Origin: Sclerodactyla briareus
Taxonomy: Eukaryota > Echinodermata > Holothuroidea > Dendrochirotida > Sclerodactylidae
Assembly: GCA_026419785.1 (NCBI GenBank)
Contig: JAODTK010005588.1
Coordinates: 186,001 to 250,000, forward strand
Reading direction: 5' to 3'
Length of the DNA stretch: 64,000 nt
Position 1 is the stretch's first letter. Every line of letters begins with the position of its first letter. The notes beneath the pieces are model-generated. The model was given only the letters and a program-made list of their open reading frames with translations. It made no database searches and was not told the DNA's origin. This document shows, one piece after another, positions 13,666 through 25,760 of the stretch. The translations under genes were made by a program, and so were the position numbers.

Positions 13666-15989
13666 AACACGTTAGAAATTCAAACGCGCTGTCTGCTCCG
13701 TTCAATGCTGAAAATCCATAACGATGATAATTGAACAAACCAGTCTGTGTGTAGGCTTTACGGTTCACCTTCAAAATAGAATATCCTGATTTGCGCCAGA
13801 GACACTATCCGCGCAGTTCAGCAGTGGACGCAGCTTAGAGAACGACGGGAGAACGCATGGTACGACTAGCATACCTGGATTTTGATTCCGAGTCTAATTA
13901 GTTTTACTCTCGCGGTGAGGTACTCTCGAAATTGGCGAATGGTAGCTCGCGAAAGACGGCGAGTCGTTGGAAGTGAAAAGTTTTCGAGTTAACTGACGGC
14001 AGTTCTCGCTCCGGGGTGCCCCGATCGCGATAATTAGCAATGGATTTGCTTTCTTTGTTTGTCCATTAGAGTCTAGGAGTTAACTATGTAAACAGGATTC
14101 CGGTGTGTCATGGTCTGCCTAATTATACGTCCCCGGCTGAGGCAGCGCGCGGATGTTATACACATATGGCGCGGAAACTATTTGCGAATGCATGGCTGTT
14201 ATTAAGCGATAGGGCAATGTCACAGATAATAATAGCGGAAGCAATTCAGGTTTGGTTGATGAAGCAATTTTCCGGATATCCTGGTAGTGACAGGTGAATA
14301 CGTCAAATAAAGGATCTCTCGATAGGCCTACCGCCTACAATCCGCGGAGCACGATGAACAGCCCATCGAGGCGTAATGTTCATGGCAAACTTAAAAATGG
14401 ACGATTCAGGTTTGATTTCGCGAACGGTTAGGCACGCACACTGAGTAACGGATAAATAGGTCGTATCCTTACACATTGCAAACGCTCTTCTATTCCACCA
14501 TTTTCCTGGAGTTACTCTTACGAGCAACCTTTTCTCTCTTCATTGGACTCAGGACAAGCATATCTGTCCCTCGTTATTGGAGTTGCTTCTGAAAACATCT
14601 TGGAACTCCGTGACACTGCAACCCAGGCAACTTAGGCACTGCCTCCCAGACATTGTAGGTCACCTCCCACAGAAACAAATTGAAGGACTGACATTATGTC
14701 TTTGCGAACGCACTGTTTCTCTTAAAACAAGCTGAAACGTTCCAGAATTTATGAATGGCTGCTCCAATGCCTCCCTGACACCATCTTTTTCACAGAACCA
14801 GGTTAGAAATGACACACAAATGTTAAAGTGAATTAATATAAACTTTATTGTCAATACATACGAATGGTAATCCATAAGTGATATTCTCTCATTCCAGGTG
14901 TACTCCTCGCAAGCTCCAGATATGCAAAAATATCATTGAAATCAATGTGTACAATCGCCCGAGGAGAATGTTATACCGTATAGTCGTGACGTAACAGCCT
15001 CCCTGTAATTCAATTGGTCACATCATATGCGTTCATCATTGAAGGGAGCGAGCAGTCGTTTCCATGCTGTGTTTGACTCTCAAAACACGCAGGAGATTGA
15101 CTATCCGAAATGACGCGTGAGGCCAGACACACCGACGGATGCCACCGAAGTTACTGCCAGAAACTGGTACTTATGCCTAACCTGCAGTGGGTCTACCTAT
15201 TTAGATCCTTTATCAGCTATCGTTTACGAAGAGCGCGGTGAGGCAGGATGTTTTCTCATCCATACTCCTTAGAGGAATGAATTGTGCGGGGAAAACCTTG
15301 TGAACACAGACGTAGCTGTTTAGACGCAGGTTCCGATTTAACACTGATTCATCGGGAAGATCAGCTGAAAATGATCATACCGCAAGGATGGACCTGAGAA
15401 CCCAACACGCAGGAATAATCGGGTAATGAAGCATAGTATGACAACTTGATCAAGTCGTTATGAAGAGGGGCACCAGTAATAATTTCGTTGACAGTTCAAA
15501 CAGACGTGGTAGCCGTAGATCAACTTAGGAAATCCGTGTTCGTCAGCTACTGGCCCGTTAATTGCCCATGTCGAAAGAGTACACCCATTCTTCTGGCAAC
15601 TAACTGACTCCTTGTTCGCTCGATATTACGAATTTAGACCCAATGCTATACTTTCAACAGATTTTTCTACAATTGCAGTTTTCTGTATCGGTCAATACAA
15701 TGTATTGATACAGTTTGGGCATCTTCGTGGCTGAAGGGGAGACATGAAATAAAGGCTGAATGAACTTTCACATAGGCTTCTTCGCAATATAATGCTATGA
15801 TAATTATACAATGTCGAAGATCGTTCAGTCAAGTTAAAAAACCGAACCGTACTGACACTAAACATTGCAATATCCCTATCACTCAAATGCAGTAACAGGT
15901 CGAAAATGGGGGCGCTTGGATTCGTTCCAGAGAGTGATAGCGGTTGAAATATACACGGTAATGAAATGGATGTAACGCGAGAAGGTCGC
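13666..15989. other. Non-coding stretch, nothing recognised
   Basis: No recognisable gene, RNA or repeat family. The open frames at 14,103-14,297, 14,303-14,527 and 14,660-14,875 carry no known motif. Confidence 0.45.
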
Positions 15990-16380
15990 TTAGGCTGGGA
16001 TCCATAGGTGCGTATGCGTATCCGTGCTGGATGTAAAATCACATATTTACGAAAACGAACGATTGTTTCAGACGATAAAACACTATAAGTGTCTGCGAGA
16101 ATACCATAAAAGGCAGCAGCCCATGCATATTGTCGTTGCTTGGCTTTTTAAGGAAGAAATTCCATAGAATTCATTCGCGGTGATACGCATCCGCATACGC
16201 ATTGGTACGTGCGTTCATTTCGCCTATTCAGCGTTGGTTTGCTCTCATTTAGGAATTTTTGGCTTCTGTGGGCCATTCTATCTTTGCAAATAGAACATAT
16301 TCAAACACTAGCCCCCGCTCAGATCACGTAAATTGATGATTTCCCACATACGCATACGCATCTATGGAATTCTAGCCTAA
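15990..16380. mobile_element. TIR element (MITE), 391 bp
   Basis: The left end reads TTAGGCTGGGATCCATAG and continues GTGCGTATGCGTAT. The reverse complement of the right end reads TTAGGCTAGAATTCCATAG and continues ATGCGTATGCGTAT. The terminal inverted repeats are about 33 bp with few mismatches and one indel. TA lies at both tips, consistent with either a TA target duplication or TA belonging to the repeat. The same CGCATACGCAT core recurs internally near 16,180-16,205. No transposase is encoded, so it is non-autonomous. Superfamily is uncertain; a TA-targeting family (Tc1/mariner or PIF/Harbinger-like) is an inference. Confidence 0.65.
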
Positions 16381-19300
16381 TACTACACGACAGTGCGCTT
16401 GTGTACCTGCAAGCGCCAAGGACTATACATTGCAACAAAGCATGTGTATGTGTTGGACGTCACCAACACAACATACAGTATACAAGCGGGTTCCAAAAAA
16501 CCGATTGCCATATCGACTTCTTTAGATTTACAAGGTGTTTCTCACCAGAAAATTCTACTAGTTCACGAGGAGGCAAGAAGTTCAATGGAAAAAATGGTTG
16601 CATACCTCGAACGATGGCCTCATTAGGCCTGCCAGAAATGAACAGTTGTTTCTGGACGGCCCTGGTCTCCACTGGAGACAGCCTGAAAGACTCCAGTCTT
16701 CGTCTTCAGATAATTGTCGCTGCCATTTGCGTGAACGTCTGCAACATTGCCAATGCATGGAACATTTATGCAAAGGGGCTTAGCTAATCGATATTTATGT
16801 GATACGAGTGAAAACGCTATTCGCCATGTGTCTACAGCTCCGTGATTTATAGAGGCAGTTATGCCTATGTTTGAGTTTTAGTAAAAGCTCAGTCTTTAGT
16901 GAACTTAGTCTATTTCAATATCACTAATTCTAAAATAGCATTACAAAAAATTTCCGGAAAATCGATATTACTCGGCCTAATGGAAAATCGTTTTAGGCTG
17001 CCACTGCTTTTGAGAAGCAACACCACTTTCGAATGTCTACCTCCGTTGTGTTATCCAACCTAAAATAGATTTTGTCGACGCCATAGAAGCTGCGCAGCGC
17101 GAGTATTGCACGTGTATTGGAAATAGGATTTCGACACAACGACCCAGTCTATCGGGTTATATTGATCCTATTACAGCATAGCTTCTATGGTATGCCTGAC
17201 AACATGTAGTGATATAGTTCTCGTTCCATGTTAGAGGCACTCGGTTTAGCGCACATCGACATGCACCTACCTAGCCATGTACATAAAATGCCCGCTACGA
17301 CTGGTTGCACAATTAGTTGGCGCTCGCTGTTGTGATAGCAATCAAGACATGCCTCAGTCATTAGGTAAGAGCATTGTGGAAAACAATATCGGTTCCTCCG
17401 AGGGGTTGTCCTTGGATCGCGTGCTGAGAGCGGAATGTCGTAGAACTGAGCGGACATGTCTTCCCGTGTCCATCACCTTTGGCATTCTGATATCCTACAG
17501 ATGCGCAAAAGAAGCGCTAAAGCGAAGGCCTCCTAATGAACCGCGTAATGTTCGAACAAGTCCCCGACAATAATAAAGAAAAAAAAAACGACTGCTTCGA
17601 ACTCAGTTTCGAACGGGTAGAACCCATCTAAGTCATTCCGTGGCAGATTATCACAACATTAGGGTATGCAATGATTAATAACGTCTTTGTCTCCGGGGGC
17701 ATGCCCTTGTGTTCGCTGAGGTTGTAGCATTAACCAGCGCTGTTTCTCACCTTCCTAAGAGGTAACTGAAGGGAACGACCTGCAACCGTTTGACAATTTG
17801 GTGTTGGTAATGTTGTCAAAGCTAGTTGTGCTCCAAGAGCAGTGTTTGAGGAATAAACGATTAAACGCTCTTGAAAATACTTGTTGAAGAACTTATTGTC
17901 GTTCTCAGTAAAAACACATTTTCAGCATTGCGACATGTCTTTGCGTTACCTATAACCTTGGCCGATTACAGGGTGACTAGAATAGCTGACAAGTAGAGGC
18001 AACCGTTCTGGTGGGGGTGTCACACTTGCATATCGTTGATTCGACAACTGGTAGTTAAGTGGCGCTCCCGGATCCAGGTGTTATACGTCAACAAACAATG
18101 GCGACGACACTGAATGGAATCCATTGTGACTAAGTGATGGCTATTGTGCGAATGAAGGTTGAGTATGAGAATAGAGCTGGCATATTTCTGGCAAGTCAGC
18201 TACTGAATACGCAGTGCCCAACTGCAGACCAATCAATTATAATAATAAAGAGTTTGCCTAATAATAGAAACAAGGTGATCACACTGGATTCTGATTTGCA
18301 CTCTCGTCGTTTGCCTTGTTTAAATTCGAAGAAGTATCCTTTGTGTACAAAATCAATGTCATTTCCAAAGACAAAATCAAGTTACAACATTGTGTTATGG
18401 TTTTTTAATAGTAGTACCTGAGTCAATTTAGGTTTATTGAAGCGGGGTTCTCTAATTAACAGGAATGTGTATAATGACACACTATCTGGTTACTTCTCAG
18501 TACTCGACACAACTGAATCAAATGTGTGTTACATCTGATACACTTCTAAATCAGTATCCATGCGCCACGATTATCCCTCTAGTGGTTTGGTATACCAGGG
18601 TACGAACAAAAGCCTAACATACAACGATTTGTTGATACAAATAAGTTACTGTTGAGTCTACGCTTCCGCAGCACGTATTATACCCTACAGCATTGTTACC
18701 ATACACCAATGAAGCCTTTGTTTATAATTTGCGCGTGTTTTGTTTTCAAAATTTATCTCTATTTTTTTTTTCTTCTTATAGTGGTGAATGGATACGCATT
18801 GCCGGTGGAATCACCCACTGCGGACGTACGGCTATCCGAGTGGAGTCTTATCCCTTCGGCTAGCGTTCCAACTGGGGTGCCATAACTGCTGAATAACGCT
18901 CCCACAACTCTTTAGATGAAGGTGGTCGCTATCAAGGACGACGATGCTGAATAGTATATCCGAGCGAGGTGATTACTTTTACGTGAACGAGATACAAATA
19001 TAGCTAGCATTCCTAGCTAGCACTATGAGAAATGCACAACATATCATAGCAGGCGTTTCATAAATCAATGTTCTTTCCATAGTCAATGTTGCTACAGACT
19101 ACAACTCAAAATGTGTGTTTTTAAGGAGAATGAAAAAGACATCGATGCGATGATTTATCGATCCAATATTTCGAAGCGACACCATGCATTAGGATAATAC
19201 CGCCAGTACGGATAAGCTAAATCGTATTTATTATAATTAACATATGGTTCGTGCTTGTACTTATTGCACATTCAACGGAGAGGTGGTTCGTTTACATATG

Positions 19301-20159
19301 CCTAATTTGCAGGGCGCAGAACTGTTCGAATTTCAATTGAAAACTATAAATAACATCATTAACGTTTTGTTTCTGTTCAATACAATAGACTGAGAGAAAT
19401 CACTTTCCTGACGTTTTCAGTTTAACGGGCTATCGATGATCGATCTTTCACGCTATCTAGGAAGCAAATGCACATTCGTAGAACAACTTATTCACTGAAA
19501 GGGCAACGCATTTATTGCACAAATTCCCTCAATACAAAGGATCGAACATTGAGTGCTATTCCAGCCCAAATTATCATTTAAATGTGCCTGGTAAACGGCA
19601 ATGTACTAATGAAAATAGAACAAAATAAATCAGAAATCTCTTGACGCGACAAGAAAAGCCCCCCGTTCTTGGTGTGATGCTGCTGCACTTCTCAATTGCG
19701 GTCCCAGTGAATTGGGCAATCGCGCACTAGTATTCTTTAAAACTACGTAGGCCTACTCTTGTATACAGCCTTACATAACAATGCTGCCAACCGCAATAGC
19801 CGTTGCACAAAAACCGTACTAACATCGATAGCTACGATTGTTTTCTGCCCTTCGGCCACTTTCAGTAGACATTTTCAATCTTTAATATGGAGTAAATGAT
19901 GAAGCAAATCACGTAAATGTATCGAATTTATGGAAGACGATAATTAAGAACCATATACGTTTGTTTTGATAATGGTGTTTTCGTCTTTATACCGATTTGC
20001 TTGACAAACAATAATCCTTTATGCGCATGAAGACGGCGGCATTTTCAGCTCTCTACCACAGCTTCACTATGCTACTCAAGCCTTGTAATTTAGGACACTA
20101 CCGTCAGTCTCAAATAATTCAAAGCCATTACAATCACGGTGGCTTGAAATGCCCGAACA
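16381..20159. other. Non-coding stretch, no gene supported
   Basis: Overlapping open frames at 16,393-16,787 lie on both strands, the usual sign of chance reading frames. A T-rich tract ending TTCTTATAG (about 18,762-18,780) resembles a 3' splice site, but the sequence after it gave no recognisable exon in any frame. Confidence 0.4.
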
Positions 20160-20188
20160 CACTGACCGGCCGAATCGGCCGGTCCGTG
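20160..20188. repeat. GC-rich palindrome/hairpin
   Basis: GACCGGCCGA (20,164-20,173) and TCGGCCGGTC (20,175-20,184) pair perfectly across one A. CAC and GTG extend the stem beyond one mismatch. It stands alone in AT-rich sequence. It is too short to name as an element, and no terminator logic applies in a eukaryotic context. Confidence 0.6.
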
Positions 20189-22039
20189 CTCGTTTAAATG
20201 AACGGAGATCTGGCAGTAATCGGTTTCAAGGTCACACTGATCAGTGACTTATCCTAATGGAAGGTTTGAATTTACTTCAATATCACATAAACACCGTTTT
20301 TTCACTCAGCTGAGTACATTCATGTGATCAGGGGACAGACTAGACCTAAATCGATGTAAAATTTGCCTAAATTCGTTTTAGAAAGAAGGAAACAGACTAG
20401 TTTCATCTAACAAAGGGTAGGGAGTGAGTCAACTTGCTGCAACACTGACAGCAGTTGCCACTAAAATGGGCCGCCGAGACTGACGTTCGTATTTAAAACG
20501 AAAAAAAAAATATACCTAAAATCGCCGGTCGTTGAAAGTTATATTCCTATCTACCTACAGCCACACAAACATTGTGTCATGGGGCAAATATAAACGATGA
20601 TTGGAATGTACGTCTCATGTGCCATGAAAATGGAGTTTCCAGTAGGTTGACAAGCCGCATGAAGGTCAAATTTCTCCCGTCCGAGAAAGTCATAAAAACG
20701 TCCCTCCGCTCCAGTCGGGCAAACTGTAATGGCCGCCTCCTAAGACATATAACCCCTAATAAAGGCGATATAGTGCACGTAGTTACCAGCAAATGAAAAG
20801 TCTCACAGCATCCCACATAGCAAGAATGCAGCTGTTTCGGCGTTCATCCTTGAAAAGCAATCAAGTGTTTGATTAGTCTTGGCAAGATGAGCGAAGAAGT
20901 GATGGCGCCATCGACTAACAATGCTCAGATTGTCAGGTAGCTCCGAAAAAATCGGAGAATACAGTTTGCTATTAATCCAGCACATGCAGTCATATGGTTG
21001 GCTTTCTTTCAATCAAAGTTGGTGGAAGATCTGAACGGGACATTGACTTCATTGAGTGTATCTACTAATGCTACTGGTTGCGAGTGGTGAAGGACCAACG
21101 TTCATGGGTGTCATAAGATGGTCTGTAATAGGAAGGCATGTGTAGTGTCCGCCCTCCCCCCCCCCCCCACTCCTCCCGAGAACAAAACATTCGGACGTGT
21201 AAAAACTAGAGGAAAATCGACATTTTGAGCACGGTTCATTTAATAAATACAACAACAAAATGTTCTTGCAAGGGAGAACGTCACTTCAACCTGTTTCCCG
21301 GATTCAACAACAAAGAAAATGATACATTTTCGAGGTAAGAAAAGTAGGGCCATTTGTTCACGTTTTTCTTTTTTTTTTAAAGATATTTGAAGAATGGACG
21401 CGGTAAAAAAGTGACAAAACCTTTTTTTGGGCTGATTTCCGTCCACATTAAAATTTGGATTTGAGGGTACAGAAACTCGCATCCTGAAACAACAACTTGA
21501 TGTCACTGAACGTAAAATCGTTGTAACCATTGTGTCACAAAAATTATGATTTCATGGGGTTGAGGAGTGGCCAAAAACCAAAATGTGGAAATTAGAACTA
21601 CCTAATTGGCCCTAAATTTCGAACCGAGGTAAAATGACACAGAACTATTTGAGGGAGATTCCAGCTATGGCATTTTACCACAGATGGTGATTGAACTGAT
21701 AGGTATAGTACACTCGACGCGGACCTCTCATATCCAAATAGCACTTATCTTGACACAATTGAACAATTCTTACGATATAGTATCAGGGATCAGTGATGGG
21801 GTTATGAGTAATCGGAAAACAGGTTTGAAATTTTGGCTAGAGATTTAGGTTTCTGTAGTCAGTGAGTTGGCGTGAAGATGTAATTTGGAGGATTATAGAC
21901 ATTATATTTCGAATCATACCAACTGAATATACTTATTCTTGTAATCGACGCGGATCACTCAGTCTCAAGTATATCATAATCGGACATAAATATGGATATA
22001 GAGTATGCATTTATGACTAATACGGATTGAAAAACTGGA
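20189..22039. other. Non-coding stretch, nothing recognised
   Basis: A run of 13 C lies at 21,156-21,168. No open frame shows a recognisable domain. This is the left flank of the hAT-like element that begins at 22,048. Confidence 0.45.
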
Positions 22040-23681
22040 ATATGCATCAGGGGCGGCGCTAGGGCCCGATGATTGGGGGGCATATTAGGTTTTGACCAAT
22101 CTGTCTTTGGAGACTAATATGGGGGAGGGTCTAAGGGGAGGGGGTGTCCCCCTCCCCTCTGGAATTTTTTGATGTTTAAGCGTCCTTAGATGCAATATGT
22201 GCTATTTATGGTCACATTTTCTCACTCTTGGTATTGGTTAAAGGCGAAATGCGAGTTCAAATTATGGATGCCAATTACCCAAAAGAGGAAGATAACCGTT
22301 TCAAGTTAGCCTACAATTTGATAAACATGTATTCTTGTTTGTTTCATTTGCAGCTTTGAATTGGGCATTAAGATGTGAAATACACTCACAAGCCGTTAAT
22401 TCGGGCCCTCTTCCCGAGTTGGCTACAATTGACCATCAGCTGACTAACTGTTGTCGACATGGAATGCCTTCACACAACTTGAAATTAGTCAATACTGACG
22501 TGTATTTCACTATCCAAGGACTTCGGGATGACCTATGATTTGAGGTAATATAGCGCCACTACCAACCGTTTAAAAAAAATTCTCCTCCTTACCAGTGGCG
22601 TCTCCAGACTTTTCATACTGGGGGGCACAAGGGGGGGGCACAGACATTTAGCGGGGCACAACAACTATCTAAGGGAGCGCACCATGGGTGGCGCGGAAAA
22701 CGCACAAGAAAATTTTGGGTTGCTTTTCTCGTAAGCACCCGATTAGCCGGAAATGACCTCTCCCGAGCGCTTTTGGCGGTATGTAGTTAACAAGGCTTTA
22801 AATCTGGCATTTTGGGATCACGAATTCGGTAATCGTGGAAAATTGTAACATTTTGTCAGACCTCGACCTTATCGTTGCCCCGACTGTGGCCAAATATTCA
22901 ATAATTGTGCTCCACACTAATGATCACCAGTGCGCGCAAAGCGCGCAATTTTTTCCTTTGTTTTCCCGGCACTTGGAACACAGGATCTCACCCAAATATG
23001 GGACATTTAGCTATCTTTAGCTCTAATGTCCACACCAACCATGTATAACGTCAGTAGCAGTTACCTGGAGAAAACATGTGTTGAAAATCGAAGCAATTTG
23101 ATAGCCGAAGCAACTGCAGTTCCAAATCGCGCGTGGTAGAGGAAGGAAAAGGACCGGAGGCTAAAGGGTTCAGTAATCAAAAAGAGGTTGACTGTAGTGT
23201 TCAAGGTCAATGGGAATGTTGTTGTATTATTTCAGTATTTTACCTCACAGATATTTATTAGTTAGGAGCCTGATGTATAAATTTCCTGTTGAGTGTGTGG
23301 AGATGGGAAAGCGATGGGAAAAAAATCCATCGCTATAGTACACGCGCGAAGCGCGAACGAAAAATTTTTCAAATTTTATCGCATTCGATGCGAATTTGGC
23401 ACAATTTTGTCTTTCTTGAGATATTTATTGTTGTGTTTTGCAAGATCCATTTCAAACTGGTAACCGATTACTGACCACATAATATATTTTGCCGACGGGA
23501 CCACCGTGGAACTACCTCACCCCACCCCCTACAAACAAACATTGCTCAAATGCATTTCCATCAAAAAATATTTTTCGGCTCAAAGTCCGATTGGGGGCAC
23601 GCCCCCCCCCCCCCCCCGCCCCCGTTGGGGGGGGGGGGTTGCCCCCCCCCCTTCCACGTGGCGGCCGCCGCTGATATGCAT
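22040..23681. mobile_element. Non-autonomous hAT-like transposon with 8-bp TSDs
   Basis: The element occupies 22,048-23,673 (1626 bp) and is bracketed by identical ATATGCAT at 22,040-22,047 and 23,674-23,681. The left tip reads CAGGGGCGGCG and the inverted right tip CAGCGGCGGCC, so 8 of the first 9 bases match. Eight-bp target duplications and CAG-type tips are hallmarks of the hAT superfamily. Both subterminal regions are rich in G or C runs; 23,605-23,650 alone can fold a C-run onto a G-run. Two internal palindromic motifs of the form GCGCGNAAGCGCG lie near 22,935 and 23,343. No transposase or BED/hATC motif is visible in the internal frames, so it would need a transposase supplied in trans. 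An additional hAT-like tip lies inside at 22,593. Confidence 0.85.
22593..22660 (+). mobile_element. Internal hAT-like terminus
   Basis: CAGTGGCGTCTCCAGACTTT followed by a GGGGGGCACA block is typical of the 5' end of C/G-tipped hAT elements. It lies in the same orientation as the enclosing element's left end. Its 8-bp left flank (CTCCTTAC) is not repeated at any matching right tip. It may be a truncated insertion nested in the larger element, or a mark of chimeric origin. Confidence 0.45.
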
Positions 23682-24471
23682 ACATGGCGATGGTAGAATA
23701 ACCGCGTGTAACCTAACTCCGCGGGGTCACGCAACTGTTCAATTGTTCCATACCAGAGTTACCAGAAAAAACACCATTTTGTGAACAACAGGAAAAAACA
23801 GTTGACGTTCCATCGTAACAAGGAAATGTATTAGGATTGAGCAGCCTTACGATGATTTAGAAATGTTGAAAACACGAATCTCTTCAATTTCAGAAAATAC
23901 GAAATGTCGATAATTTGTGTGCTACGTCAATGTAATACAGCATTAGCAAATGAACAAATCTTTCTTCACGCAAGCCAACTGACGCAGTAGACAACGAATG
24001 TACGGATGCTTACACACACTTGTGTTTGCATTTTCATACCAGACATCGCATACCAGTCACAGAAGCCACAGCGTTTATATTGCGCTTCCGTACCGTACGC
24101 ACTTTCTTCTGCTCAGCATATACGTTGCACACACGGATTTACAAAATTGATCGCTCCGTCCAGACACAGTGAAGCAAATAACATGTAACGTTTGGATTAT
24201 TTATGTAGCTACGACTTACATTGTCTATTCAGCGATAAAATTTGAAAAAAGAAGAGAATCCTTCTAAGAGAAAGATTAAATGTGCTTAGCACCGCGAAGT
24301 TAGGTTAATCCATCATACGTGAAATGGGAGGGACACAGAAACGTAACAATTGAATAGCAGGACATGTTTTTAACAAGCAAGAAAACAAGAAACGGGAAGA
24401 AAGTAGCAGAAGAAGAGAGAATAAGAAACAAAGAAAACACCCTAAGGAAATTATAATCATACAACTTGTCA
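23682..24471. other. Non-coding stretch
   Basis: Nothing recognised except a purine-rich patch at about 24,375-24,445 just before the AAT-tailed repeat. Confidence 0.45.
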
Positions 24472-24559
24472 ATGCCTCATCAGAGGATCATCTGTGTCTG
24501 AATAATGATAATAATAATAATAATAATAATAATAATATAATAATAATAATAATAATATA

Positions 24560-24592
<33 letters not shown>

Positions 24593-24595
24593 GTT
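24472..24595 (+). repeat. Repeat tail ending in (AAT)n, copy 1
   Basis: A unique-looking 48-bp segment (containing CATCAGAGGATCATCTGTGT) leads directly into about 85 bp of AAT/ATA repeats. The same junction occurs 1.24 kb downstream. This arrangement is typical of the 3' tail of a retroposon that ends in a simple repeat. It is not assigned to a known family. Confidence 0.65.
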
Positions 24596-25711
24596 CAGTT
24601 TTATTCGAGCACAACTATCAGGGTTTAATACATAGCTAAATTAGAGCAGGTTCATGCCTTAAGGATCAATACGAAAACTGGAAATACATGCACATTTTGA
24701 TTATGATCGTCACGCCTCCCGACAAGGATGTCAAATAATGGTTTATGGAGCTACTTCAATGCTCGTGCACTTTACCGATGGGCAAAACGGAAAACTATCC
24801 TCCCGGATCCCCCGTGGAGATGCGTAACTGTCCATAAACTATACAGCCTCTGTAGCGCTGAAACATCCGTCATTTTAGTGGGCCTACACGACTTGTATCA
24901 GGCTTGAGCAGGAGGGAGACATAGACCACCCGGTACGCTGGAATGTAATTCATCTACCCCTCTCCCACCGTATACATAGACTATGTATTCCTAAGGTATC
25001 CCCCACGTCACCTGTATCGAGAGTCGGTGATTGCAGCCATAACGAATGTCACAGTAAATCAGCAGGTGTTCTGTGACCTAAAAATGAGCCTTTCCATCAA
25101 TTCAGCTTGCAAGATACCACCTACTTAACACTGGATGTACAACTCAGGCATCGAAATTGACGTAGAAAGTCTGCGTCCTGCGTAGACAGGCCATGCGTTT
25201 TGACGCATATCCGGAAGATGCGGACGATAAATTGACGGGACAGAGACGTGTCGGAAAATTTTCTTTGTATGTAGTCCTAGTAACGTTCTTTTCCGATTTT
25301 TTTTTTCCAGAATAATGTTCATATGGTTTGATTTTCGATACCTTGCCGAAGCAATGCAGCCGTGTCGGTGTATATCTGTTTGTGTGTATTTGGTGTGAGC
25401 ATCTGGCGTTTGTCTCATAAACGCGATAACTCTACCCAACCTATATGACTTGGAATGTGTTTACCCCGATAAATGAAAGACGCAACAAATTCTCGTGAAC
25501 AAAAATCCAGAATGCTTGATCTGATCCAGTGGAAATTGGTGTTTAGCTCTCTTATGAGAGTTCAGAGTCCTATTGATATCTTTTTTTAAACATGAAATCA
25601 ATTTGAAAAATGGAAATTTTATAATTACAGCTCGTAATCACGATGACTCAACTCCACCTGAAAAAATATATCTTGGTTTGTGTAATGTGTAAATAGTGAA
25701 TATCAACTTTT

Positions 25712-25760
25712 CAATGCATCATCAGAGGATCATCTGTGTCTGAATAATAATAATAATAAC
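25712..25760 (+). repeat. Repeat tail ending in (AAT)n, copy 2
   Basis: The segment shares the AATGCNTCATCAGAGGATC core and the GTGTCTGAATAAT junction with the copy at 24,472. It differs by only a few bases and has a much shorter AAT tail. The upstream bases CAACTT are also shared, and similarity then stops, so the shared unit is short. Confidence 0.65.

Noticed and set aside
16393..16787. Stacked open frames on both strands, up to 128 codons
   Set aside because: Coincident frames on opposite strands without homology indicate stop-poor sequence, not a gene.
18652..18885. Small frame with a hydrophobic N-terminal part, and a splice-acceptor-like T tract ahead of its end
   Set aside because: The hydrophobic stretch comes from a T-rich run; no recognisable protein continues downstream in any frame.
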